This document shows, piece after piece, positions 36,738 to 44,080 of a DNA stretch of 64,000 nucleotides. This DNA comes from Scandinavium ludwigii_A (GTDB taxonomy: Bacteria; Pseudomonadota; Gammaproteobacteria; Enterobacterales; Enterobacteriaceae): assembly GCA_050516505.1 (NCBI GenBank), contig CP191518.1:1550001-1614000 (forward strand), in the 5' to 3' direction. Numbering within the stretch: position 1 is the stretch's first letter; each line of letters begins with the position of its first letter. A program made the position numbers and the translations under genes. Under the pieces are notes generated by a model. It saw only the letters and a list, made by a program, of their open reading frames with translations. It searched no databases and was not told the origin of the DNA.

Positions 36738-38225
36738 TCAAGGCTCCAGGGCAATCCAGATAGTTTTGAGTTCACTAAATTTTTCCAGGGCATGCAGGGA
36801 CTTATCGCGTCCGTTACCGCTCTGCTTATAACCGCCGAACGGCACGGTCATGTCGCCATCGTTATAGTTATTAACGAACACTGAACCGGCTTTCAGGCGG
36901 CGGCTCATACGGTGTGCGCGAGACAAATCGTTGGTCCATACGGCAGCGCCGAGTCCATATTCACTGTCGTTGGCAAGTTCCAGCGCCTGCGCTTCAGTTT
37001 TAAAGCGAGTCACAACCAGCACCGGGCCGAAGATTTCATCGCGACCCACGCGGGCTGTCGGCGCGGTATCGACAAAAATAGTTGGGCCGATAGCCGCCGG
37101 ATGTTTGCCATCGCGGCCATCCAACGCCAGTGTGCCTTGCGTTTCGCCGTCGCGAATAAAGCTGTGCACGGTGTCGGCATGGGCGTTATCGATAAGCGTA
37201 CCCATGGTCGTTTTCGGATCGAGCGGATTACCCGGCTGCCAGTTTTTGGCCTGCTCTTTCAGCAGCGCGATGAAAGGGTCGGCGATGCTCTCTTCCAGCA
37301 GCAGTCGCGTCCCGGCGATACACACCTGGCCCTGGTTGTAGAAAATGCCTGCGGCGGTATTGGCGGCGGCCTTTTCAATGTCCGGGCAATCGGCGAACAC
37401 GATGTTGGCGCTCTTGCCGCCGGCTTCCAGCCACACCCGTTTCATGTTGCTGTCGCCTGCGTCTTTCAGCAGCTGTTTGCCGGTGCGGGTCGAGCCGGTG
37501 AAGGTGATAACGTCCACGTCCGGATGCTGAGACAGCGCCTGGCCCGCTTCATGACCAAAGCCGCTGATAACGTTGAATACGCCGTCCGGCAGCCCGGCTT
37601 GTTTCGCCAGCTGCGCCAGACGAAGGGCGGTTAGCGGGGATTTCTCCGAAGGCTTAAGGATAACGCTGTTGCCTGACGCCAGCGCCGGGCCCAGTTTCCA
37701 GCAGGCCAGCAGCAGCGGGAAGTTCCACGGCACCACGGCGGCCACCACGCCGATGGGCTCACGCACAATCAGCGCCAGCTCGTTCACGCCGGTGGTGGCG
37801 ACTTCGCCATACACTTTGTCGATAGCCTCGGCATACCAGCGGATAGCGCGGGCCGCGCCGGGAATATCATCACGCAGGCTATGGCGAATAGGCTTGCCGG
37901 TATCGAGCGTCTCCAGCAGCGCCAGCTCCTCGTGATGCTGTTCCATCAAATCCGCTAATTTGTTCAGGACCGCCTTGCGCTTGGCTGGCGCTGCCTGTGA
38001 CCAGTCTCCACGCTCGAAAACGTCGCGAGCACCCTGCACGGCGATATCCACATCGACTTTTTTCCCGCGCGCCACCTGGGCAAGCGGGCGCTGTCCCGCG
38101 GGGTCCACAATTTCAAAGGTGCTGTTATCTTGCGCCTGGCAATATTCGCCATTAATAAACAAACGGGTTTCTATAGAGATATTTTTCGCTTTTTCCTGCC
38201 AGTAATTCAGATGCTGAAAGTCCAT
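36738..38225 (-). CDS. puuC: Gamma-glutamyl-gamma-aminobutyraldehyde dehydrogenase
   Basis: PuuC oxidises the aldehyde made by PuuB to gamma-glutamyl-GABA. It is a 495-residue aldehyde dehydrogenase. VPWNFPLLLACWKLGPAL and FTGSTRTGKQLL bind NAD, LEAGGKSANIVF carries the general-base Glu, and FYNQGQVCIAGTRL the catalytic Cys. It stands 150 bases downstream of puuR on the same strand. Confidence 0.95.
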   Translation of the reverse strand: MDFQHLNYWQEKAKNISIETRLFINGEYCQAQDNSTFEIVDPAGQRPLAQVARGKKVDVDIAVQGARDVFERGDWSQAAPAKRKAVLNKLADLMEQHHEELALLETLDTGKPIRHSLRDDIPGAARAIRWYAEAIDKVYGEVATTGVNELALIVREPIGVVAAVVPWNFPLLLACWKLGPALASGNSVILKPSEKSPLTALRLAQLAKQAGLPDGVFNVISGFGHEAGQALSQHPDVDVITFTGSTRTGKQLLKDAGDSNMKRVWLEAGGKSANIVFADCPDIEKAAANTAAGIFYNQGQVCIAGTRLLLEESIADPFIALLKEQAKNWQPGNPLDPKTTMGTLIDNAHADTVHSFIRDGETQGTLALDGRDGKHPAAIGPTIFVDTAPTARVGRDEIFGPVLVVTRFKTEAQALELANDSEYGLGAAVWTNDLSRAHRMSRRLKAGSVFVNNYNDGDMTVPFGGYKQSGNGRDKSLHALEKFSELKTIWIALEP

Positions 38226-38334
38226 GGTGACTCCTTTGTATTCAATAAGATAATCGGTCTTTCTCTGCTGCTATCGGCAAAATCTGGCTGCAAAACGCCC
38301 CAGGAAATAAATCCTGTAATAAAAACGGCGTTTT

Positions 38335-38360
38335 AAAAAGGCCTGAGAAATCAGGCCAAA
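38335..38360 (-). terminator. Possible terminator or attenuator between puuR and puuC
   Basis: On the minus strand GGCCTGA and TCAGGCC pair around TTTC and are followed by T5. It would cut part of the transcript between puuR and puuC, since puuC has no obvious separate promoter. Confidence 0.6.
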
Positions 38361-38375
38361 TTTAATTCAGGAATA

Positions 38376-38933
38376 TCAGAACGTGGTGGGGGTATGGGCA
38401 CTGATAATGCGGCATATGCCTGCGGAAGTGTTGCTGAAGCTGTGCGGTATGCCGGTGTTGATGGCATAACTTTGCCCTGCAACGAGGTGATAATCCTGGC
38501 CGTTGATGGTCAGGAGAACTTCACCTTCCAGTATCGTGCCTATTTCCTCACCCTGGTGTTTGATCCTCTCCCCGGTTGTTGTGCCCGGTTGGTACGTCTC
38601 GAAGATCATGGCCAGTGTTCGGTTCGGATTTCCGTTGTGAACCAACTTCATTGAAACACCCTGACTGCCGATTTCAATCAGGTCATCCTGATTAATAACC
38701 ACCTGCGGCTCATCAGGTTTTTCCGGGTCCGCGAAGAACTCGGAGAGCGACAGCCCATAAACTTTCAGCAACTTTTGCAAGGTACTGATGGCAGGACTGA
38801 CTTTGTCCTGTTCTATGGTGCTGATGGCACTATGCGTTAATCCAGACAGTTCGGCGGCACGACGTTGTGAAAGACCCAATTGTTGGCGGATCGCTGACAA
38901 ACGTTTACCCGGCGCCAGGCCGTCATCGCTCAT
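38376..38933 (-). CDS. puuR: Putrescine-responsive repressor PuuR
   Basis: PuuR represses the puu genes and is relieved by putrescine. The 185-residue protein has an N-terminal HTH_3 domain (LSAIRQQLGLSQRRAAELSG, then HSAISTIEQDKVSPAISTL) and a C-terminal cupin domain with EGEVLLTINGQDYHLVAG. It lies 25 bases after puuD. Candidate PuuR sites are in the puuD-puuA gap. Confidence 0.95.
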   Translation of the reverse strand: MSDDGLAPGKRLSAIRQQLGLSQRRAAELSGLTHSAISTIEQDKVSPAISTLQKLLKVYGLSLSEFFADPEKPDEPQVVINQDDLIEIGSQGVSMKLVHNGNPNRTLAMIFETYQPGTTTGERIKHQGEEIGTILEGEVLLTINGQDYHLVAGQSYAINTGIPHSFSNTSAGICRIISAHTPTTF

Positions 38934-38958
38934 ATTGGCATTTCCTTAACTGTAGGGG

Positions 38959-39723
38959 TCAGAGTCGCTGTTTTTCAGCGAGGTGGTTCTGACAAGCGGT
39001 GATAAAACCTTCAAGCAACAAACGCGACAGGGCGTATTCGCTGCTGTTCCATTCGGGGTGCCATTGCACACCAAGGGCGAACGGGTGATCGTGAATACTG
39101 GCAGCTTCGACCAGGCCGTCCTGCGAGCGGGCTTCCACGCGCAGCAGCGGACCGAGCGTTTTCGCGCCTTGACCGTGTAATGAGTTCACCCAAAACGTGT
39201 TGCAACCCGGTATTAACCTCGAAAGCAATCCTCCCTCTTGAACCTGAACTTCGTGTGATGGCGCGTACTGCTGCTCCACCGGGAGTTCCGAATCTTCACG
39301 GTGTTCCAGGAACTGAGGCTGATCGCACAGGCGACGATACAGAGTCCCGCCAGTGGCGACAACAAGTTCCTGCAAACCCCGGCAGATGGCGAAAATGGGG
39401 ATGCGCCTTTCGAGCCCGGCGGTGATCAACGCCATGCTCAATTCATCACGCCCAGGATCGGCGTCAGGCTCATCGCCGTTTTCACCATAGAGGTGCGGCT
39501 GCACATTGCTGGGGCTGCCGGGTAAGAAGATTCCATCAAGTTTTGGCAGTAGGGCATTCAGCAGTTCCGGCTCCGCCAGCGCATGGGGCAGGGCAATCGG
39601 CAAACCGCCGGCATTTAATACAGCATTCAGGTACTTTTCTTGCAGAGTCTGGGTCTGGTGACCCTTAAGCCTGTTCCTGCACATCACAACACCGATAACT
39701 GGCTTGTCAAATATATTGCCCAT
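38959..39723 (-). CDS. puuD: Gamma-glutamyl-GABA hydrolase
   Basis: PuuD releases GABA and glutamate from gamma-glutamyl-GABA. It is a 254-residue class I glutamine amidotransferase-like hydrolase: FAICRGLQEL has the nucleophilic Cys, and GVQWHPEW the His and Glu. The frame opens with GTG at 39735, but ATG 39723 with GAGGGT just upstream gives the same length as in E. coli. It is divergent from puuA. Confidence 0.95.
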   Translation of the reverse strand: MGNIFDKPVIGVVMCRNRLKGHQTQTLQEKYLNAVLNAGGLPIALPHALAEPELLNALLPKLDGIFLPGSPSNVQPHLYGENGDEPDADPGRDELSMALITAGLERRIPIFAICRGLQELVVATGGTLYRRLCDQPQFLEHREDSELPVEQQYAPSHEVQVQEGGLLSRLIPGCNTFWVNSLHGQGAKTLGPLLRVEARSQDGLVEAASIHDHPFALGVQWHPEWNSSEYALSRLLLEGFITACQNHLAEKQRL

Positions 39724-39780
39724 GATCACCCTCACATTCTGGACTAAATTATTGCCAAAACTATTCCATATGGCCTTTTC

Positions 39781-39795
39781 CGTTCATTATTTTCT
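39781..39795. promoter_or_regulatory. PuuR-like operator, site 1
   Basis: CGTTCATTATTTTCT matches the reverse of the reported PuuR recognition sequence (AAAATATAATGAACA, from memory) at about 12 of 15 positions. It lies in the divergent puuD-puuA gap. Confidence 0.5.
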
Positions 39796-39875
39796 CAATC
39801 TAGCAGCGCGATAACCTATTTGCAAACTCAATTTAACATTTGACAAACATTTTAGTTAGCGCCATTGTCGATAAG

Positions 39876-39890
39876 TGGACATTATATTTA
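39876..39890. promoter_or_regulatory. PuuR-like operator, site 2
   Basis: TGGACATTATATTTA matches the same PuuR motif at about 12 of 15 positions and lies 45 bases before the puuA start, where binding would block puuA transcription. Confidence 0.5.
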
Positions 39891-39935
39891 ACGGTCGAAA
39901 TCAGTGGCCGGCATCCAAAGCAACGGCGGTGAATC

Positions 39936-41354
39936 ATGGAAACTAATATCGTAGAAGTTGAGAATTTTGTTCAGCATTCCGAAGAAAGACGAAGTAGCGC
40001 GTTTGCGCGCGAAGTGAATACCTTTCTCGAGCGTTACCCCAATACCCAATATGTTGATGTCCTGCTGACCGACCTGAACGGTTGCTTCCGTGGCAAACGT
40101 ATTCCGGTCGCCAGCCTGCGTAAGATAGAGAAAGGCTGCTACTTCCCGGCATCGGTGTTTGCGATGGATATCCTCGGCAACGTCGTAGAAGAAGCGGGCC
40201 TGGGACAAGAGCTGGGCGAACCGGACCGCAGCTGTGTCCCGGTGCTGGGCACCTTAACCCCATCAGCGGCTGACCCGGAGTTTATCGGCCAAATGATGCT
40301 GACCATGCTGGATGAAGATGGCGCTCCCTTTGACGTTGAGCCACGGAACGTGCTGAATCGACTCTGGCAGCAACTTCGCCAGCGCGGTCTGTTCCCCGTG
40401 GTAGCGGTAGAGCTGGAGTTCTATTTACTTGACCGTCAGCGCGATAACGAAGGTTTCCTGCAGCCGCCCTGCGCGCCGGGCACCGATGACCGCAATACGC
40501 AAAGTCAGGTGTACTCCGTTGATAACCTCAACCACTTCGCGGACGTGCTGACCGATATCGATGATTTAGCGCGTTTGCAGCTGATCCCGGCGGATGGTGC
40601 GGTCGCTGAAGCGTCTCCGGGCCAGTTCGAAATCAACCTTCACCACACCGATAACGTGCTTGATGCCTGCGACGATGCGCTGGCGCTGAAACGTTTGGTG
40701 CGTACGGTGGCGGAAAAACACAAAATGCACGCCACCTTTATGGCGAAGCCGTATGAAGAATATGCTGGCAGCGGGATGCACATTCATATCAGCATGCTGA
40801 ACAGCAAAGGCGAAAACGTGCTGTCTGACGCCGATGGCGAAGATTCGAACATCCTCAAGCGTTCGCTTGCAGGAATGATAGATCTGATGCCTGCATCTAT
40901 GGCACTGTTAGCGCCGAACGTTAACTCCTACCGTCGTTTCCAGCCGGGTATGTACGTGCCAACGCAGGCTTCCTGGGGGCATAACAACCGTACCGTTGCG
41001 CTGCGCATCCCGTGTGGCGATCGTGACAATCACCGTGTCGAATACCGTGTAGCAGGCGCTGATGCCAACCCCTATCTGGTAATGGCGTCAATCCTCGCGG
41101 GTATTTTGCATGGTCTGAATAACGATCTGCCGCTTCAGGAAGAAGTCGAAGGCAATGGTCTGGAGCAGGAAGGGCTGCCGTTCCCGATTCGTCAGAGCGA
41201 TGCGCTGTGGGAATTTATGCAAAACGACAGCCTGCGTGAACTGATGGGTGAGCGCTTCAGCCATGTGTACCACGCCTGTAAGAATGACGAGTTGATTCAG
41301 TTTGAGCGTCTGATCACAGAAACTGAAATTGAGTGGATGCTGAAAAACGCCTGA
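39936..41354 (+). CDS. puuA: Gamma-glutamylputrescine synthetase
   Basis: PuuA joins glutamate to putrescine with ATP, the first step of the Puu route. The 472-residue protein is of the glutamine synthetase fold: VELEFYLLD and SPGQFEINLHH supply metal-binding Glu residues, GSGMHIHISM a substrate/ATP loop, and NSYRRFQPGMYVPTQASWG the Arg-rich active-site loop. It stands divergent from puuD, as in E. coli. Confidence 0.95.
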   Translation: METNIVEVENFVQHSEERRSSAFAREVNTFLERYPNTQYVDVLLTDLNGCFRGKRIPVASLRKIEKGCYFPASVFAMDILGNVVEEAGLGQELGEPDRSCVPVLGTLTPSAADPEFIGQMMLTMLDEDGAPFDVEPRNVLNRLWQQLRQRGLFPVVAVELEFYLLDRQRDNEGFLQPPCAPGTDDRNTQSQVYSVDNLNHFADVLTDIDDLARLQLIPADGAVAEASPGQFEINLHHTDNVLDACDDALALKRLVRTVAEKHKMHATFMAKPYEEYAGSGMHIHISMLNSKGENVLSDADGEDSNILKRSLAGMIDLMPASMALLAPNVNSYRRFQPGMYVPTQASWGHNNRTVALRIPCGDRDNHRVEYRVAGADANPYLVMASILAGILHGLNNDLPLQEEVEGNGLEQEGLPFPIRQSDALWEFMQNDSLRELMGERFSHVYHACKNDELIQFERLITETEIEWMLKNA

Positions 41355-41371
41355 CGATGCGTTTCCTGGCC

Positions 41372-41409
41372 TGTAGGCCCGGTAAGCGTAGCGCCACCGG
41401 GCATCATAC
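41372..41409. repeat. REP element after puuA
   Basis: A single REP unit, TGTAGGCCCGGTAAGC followed by GCGCCACCGGGC, lies 18 bases after the puuA stop. Confidence 0.85.
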
Positions 41410-41562
41410 CGGGCAGCAAAATAATAAGCAGCATCATACGGTCTGAGCGGAGCCAGACCGGACGTTTTGCAGGGTAACCTGCCATTTCCCGGCGTCGCGT
41501 AAAGGAGCGCAGGCGGCAACGGGTCTTCAGTTAATCGACAAATTGTATGACGAGGAAATGAG

Positions 41563-41777
41563 ATGATGCAGATGTTTAAATACCCGCACGGCGAAGGTGA
41601 ACGCCGTTGCCGCATTGACTACGACGGACCGGCTTCCGGTATGTGCCCGACGTTTTCTCCTTTATTGACACGACTCACCCCCAGGCTAAGCAGGTTTGCA
41701 ACAACGACGATATCATCGCAAACCTGGACGCGCATGGGGGGGCCTCGTCATGGCGACTAATTCCTCTGTCGAACTGA
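41563..41777 (+). pseudogene. Small ORF between puuA and puuP, apparently frameshifted
   Basis: I do not recognise this product. ATG 41563 has a strong Shine-Dalgarno (GAGGAA, six bases upstream). The frame codes with good codon usage for about 30 residues (KYPHGEGERRCRIDYDG...), then becomes low-quality and ends at 41760. From about 41655 the -1 frame is protein-like (FSFIDTTHPQAKQVCNNDD...) to a TGA at 41775-41777, which overlaps the puuP start by 28 bases. One extra T in the TTTT run near 41653 would give a continuous 71-residue protein. It may be a decayed gene, a sequencing error, or a regulatory leader of puuP. Confidence 0.45.
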
Positions 41778-43138
41778 ATTCGCAGGCGGGTAAACCGCAA
41801 CTGCGCAAATCTTTAAAGCTCTGGCAGGTGGTGGTGATGGGTCTGGCCTATCTCACTCCGATGTCGGTGTTTGATACTTTCGGTATTGTTTCCGGCATCA
41901 GCAACGGGCACGTACCGGCATCGTATTTGTTGGCGCTGGCGGGCGTGCTGTTTACCGCAATAAGCTACGGCAAACTGGTTCGCCAGTTCCCGCAAGCGGG
42001 CTCCGCTTATACCTACGCGCAAAAATCCATTAGCCCGCATGTCGGCTTTATGGTCGGCTGGTCATCGCTGCTGGATTATCTGTTCCTGCCGATGATTAAT
42101 GTCCTGCTGGCGAAAATCTATCTCTCCGCGCTGTTCCCTGGCGTCGCGCCGTGGATTTGGGTCGTCGGCTTTGTGGTCATCCTCACCGCCGCGAACCTGA
42201 AAAGCGTTAACCTGGTGGCAAACTTCAACACCCTGTTTGTGCTGGTGCAGATTTGCATCATGGTGGTGTTCATCATCCTGGTGGTGCAAGGGCTGCATAA
42301 AGGAGAGGGTGTCGGCACGGTCTGGTCGTTGCAACCTTTTGTCAGCCAGAACGCGCACCTGATCCCGATTATCACCGGGGCGACGATAGTCTGCTTCTCG
42401 TTCCTCGGTTTTGATGCGGTGACGACGCTGTCTGAAGAAACCCCGGATGCGGCGAAAACCATCCCGAAAGCGATTTTCCTGACGGCGGTGTACGGTGGGA
42501 TCATCTTTATTGTGGCGTCGTTCTTCATGCAGCTGTTCTTCCCGGATATCAGCCGCTTCAAGAATCCAGATGCCGCGCTGCCGGAAATTGCACTGTACGT
42601 TGGCGGCAAGCTGTTCCAGTCTATTTTCCTCTGCACCACGTTTGTGAACACGTTGGCATCGGGTCTGGCGTCTCATGCGAGCGTGTCGCGTCTGCTGTAC
42701 GTTATGGGCCGCGATAACGTGTTCCCGGAAAAATACTTCGGTTACGTGCATCCGAAGTGGCGTACCCCGGCGCTGAACGTGCTGATGGTGGGCGTGGTTT
42801 CGCTGTCGGCGTTGTTCTTCGACCTCGTGACCGCCACGGCGTTGATTAACTTCGGTGCGCTGGTGGCGTTTACCTTCGTGAACCTGTCGGTGTTCAACCA
42901 CTTCTGGCGTCGTGAAGGACGGAACAAAACCTGGAAAGACAAGGTGAATTACCTGATCCTGCCGTTGATTGGGGCCGCCACTGTCGCCGTGCTGTGGATC
43001 AACCTGGAAGCGACATCCTTAACGTTGGGACTGGTGTGGGCCGGCGTGGGTTTACTGTACCTGGCGTACCTAACCGGACGCTTCCGCAAGCCGCCGCCGC
43101 AGTTCGATTCTGCAAAAGCGGAGCGGGCTTGGGAGTAA
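41750..43138 (+). CDS. puuP: Putrescine importer PuuP
   Basis: PuuP is the high-affinity proton/putrescine symporter used when putrescine is the nutrient. The 462-residue APC protein has about 12 membrane segments; LKLWQVVVMGLAYLTPMSVF, AGSAYTYAQKSISP and FSFLGFDAVTTLSEET are shared with PlaP, which it closely resembles. The frame opens at 41696; ATG 41750 (MATNSSVELNSQ) fits family length. In E. coli puuP and puuA are adjacent as well. A possible frameshifted leader ORF overlaps its start. Confidence 0.93.
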   Translation: MATNSSVELNSQAGKPQLRKSLKLWQVVVMGLAYLTPMSVFDTFGIVSGISNGHVPASYLLALAGVLFTAISYGKLVRQFPQAGSAYTYAQKSISPHVGFMVGWSSLLDYLFLPMINVLLAKIYLSALFPGVAPWIWVVGFVVILTAANLKSVNLVANFNTLFVLVQICIMVVFIILVVQGLHKGEGVGTVWSLQPFVSQNAHLIPIITGATIVCFSFLGFDAVTTLSEETPDAAKTIPKAIFLTAVYGGIIFIVASFFMQLFFPDISRFKNPDAALPEIALYVGGKLFQSIFLCTTFVNTLASGLASHASVSRLLYVMGRDNVFPEKYFGYVHPKWRTPALNVLMVGVVSLSALFFDLVTATALINFGALVAFTFVNLSVFNHFWRREGRNKTWKDKVNYLILPLIGAATVAVLWINLEATSLTLGLVWAGVGLLYLAYLTGRFRKPPPQFDSAKAERAWE

Positions 43139-43241
43139 TTTTTACCCAGTCTGCGGAAGAAATCAGCAAACGATTGAAATTGTGAAAAACAGGCTTTGAC
43201 AAGCCGCGGGCGCATCGATACTATGCGCCCCGTTAACCGAT

Positions 43242-43317
43242 TCCTCTGTAGTTCAGTCGGTAGAACGGCGGACTGTTAATCCGTATGTCACTGGTTCGAG
43301 TCCAGTCAGAGGAGCCA
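43242..43317 (+). tRNA. tRNA-Asn (GTT), copy 2
   Basis: A 76-base plus-strand gene identical to copies 1 and 3, with anticodon GTT and encoded CCA. It follows puuP by about 100 bases. Confidence 0.97.
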
Positions 43318-43325
43318 TATTTAAG

Positions 43326-43356
43326 AAGCCTGCTCAGGAAACTGAGCGGGCTTTTT
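43326..43356 (+). terminator. Terminator of tRNA-Asn copy 2
   Basis: AAGCCTGCTCAG and CTGAGCGGGCTT form a stem (with one G-U pair) followed by T5. Confidence 0.88.
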
Positions 43357-43369
43357 GCTTTTTTAGGGT

Positions 43370-43661
43370 TTAGCGCAGTTCGTTACGCTGCAGCAACTCT
43401 GTCTTTAAGTACCCAGAAAGATCGGTCAGCGTGGGTACCCGTTGGCTAATGCTACTAAGCGTATGCCCGATCTGATGCAGGTTTTTCTGCGTCAGTTCCT
43501 TCGCGTGCTTCGTCGCAGCAATGCATGAGAACCAGGCAGTTGACGGTTTCCATATTGCAAAAGTTAATATCGACCAGCGAAGCGGCCATATCGGAAAAGT
43601 AGATATCCGCAGTGGGATGTGAGTCGATGTAGCGGTTCGTGTTAGTATCGGCGTCAGCCAT
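43370..43661 (-). pseudogene. Small hypothetical gene with apparent frameshift
   Basis: Product not recognised. ATG 43661 has a good GGAG ribosome-binding site, and the frame codes plausibly for about 48 residues (MADADTNTNRYIDSHPTADI...) and then continues with low quality to 43455. From about 43515 the neighbouring frame is protein-like (KHAKELTQKNLHQIGHTLSS...) and ends at 43370. Together they suggest one protein of about 97 residues split by a single indel. It is divergent from the small regulator gene at 43799. Confidence 0.5.
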
Positions 43662-43757
43662 GGCATTACTCCGTTTAATGTTGTGGTCAGAGGCCCGGTA
43701 TGTGTGTCAGCACTGCCGGGCTTCGTTAATTGCTTGCAAAACATCGCGTAATTGCGA

Positions 43758-43799
43758 TGTAATTACAATATAGCTAGGATACGGAATTTGTAATTACAA
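43758..43799. promoter_or_regulatory. Paired palindromic operators ahead of the small regulator
   Basis: The palindrome TGTAATTACA occurs at 43758-43767 and again at 43789-43798 (there extended to TTGTAATTACAA). The centres are 31 bases apart, about three helical turns, and the second overlaps the start codon at 43799. This suits autorepression by the small DNA-binding protein, and could also control the divergent gene. Confidence 0.6.
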
Positions 43800-43969
43800 T
43801 GTCAAACGAACAAAGCAAAACCGATCAGTATCAAATCAGACTTTCTCACGCGTTTCGCGCACAGCTTGAAGAGCAGGCACGCATTGATGGCGACAAGACG
43901 CTTGCCACCTGGCTGAAGAGGGTATTGCGTAAGGAATTATTGTCTCGCGGGATTGAACCGAAGGGATAA
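43799..43969 (+). CDS. Small ribbon-helix-helix-like (Arc-type) regulator
   Basis: A 56-residue protein beginning MSNEQSKTDQYQIRLSHAF. The pattern of a short polar N-terminus, a strand QYQIRL, and two helices (FRAQLEEQARIDG and LATWLKRVLRKELLSR) is that of Arc/MetJ-type ribbon-helix-helix proteins, which bind DNA as dimers through the strand. Two identical palindromes lie just upstream. No ribosome-binding site is obvious, since the upstream palindrome occupies that place. Antitoxin or phage-derived repressor are possible roles; neither is shown. Confidence 0.65.
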   Translation: MSNEQSKTDQYQIRLSHAFRAQLEEQARIDGDKTLATWLKRVLRKELLSRGIEPKG

Positions 43970-44036
43970 TCTTGGCAACCTGTTGCCCGATGGCGCTGAC
44001 GCTTATTGGGCCTACAAAATCGACATGTTGCGTGGC

Positions 44037-44075
44037 TTCGTAGGCCCGGCAAGCTTGCGCCGCCGGGCGTTGAGA
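44037..44075. repeat. REP element
   Basis: CGTAGGCCCGGCAAGCTTGC followed by GCCGCCGGGCG is a single REP unit between the small regulator and the aminopeptidase gene. Confidence 0.83.
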
Positions 44076-44080
44076 TGGCG

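Larger units (their letters stand above)
43235..43364. repeat. 130-bp inverted repeat, right copy
   Basis: Reverse complement of 33563-33692, including the whole tRNA-Asn gene and its terminator. Confidence 0.9.

Noticed and set aside
41655..41664. Programmed -1 frameshift site of the X-XXY-YYZ type in the small ORF before puuP
   Set aside because: No heptamer in the right frame is present; an indel in the T run is the simpler explanation.
42062..42901. Minus-strand frame of 279 codons opposite puuP
   Set aside because: It is a His/Arg/Gln-rich shadow of a membrane-protein gene with no recognisable domain.
35354..44075. Repeated short palindromes as a CRISPR array
   Set aside because: They are single or paired REP elements at gene ends, without regular repeat-spacer structure.
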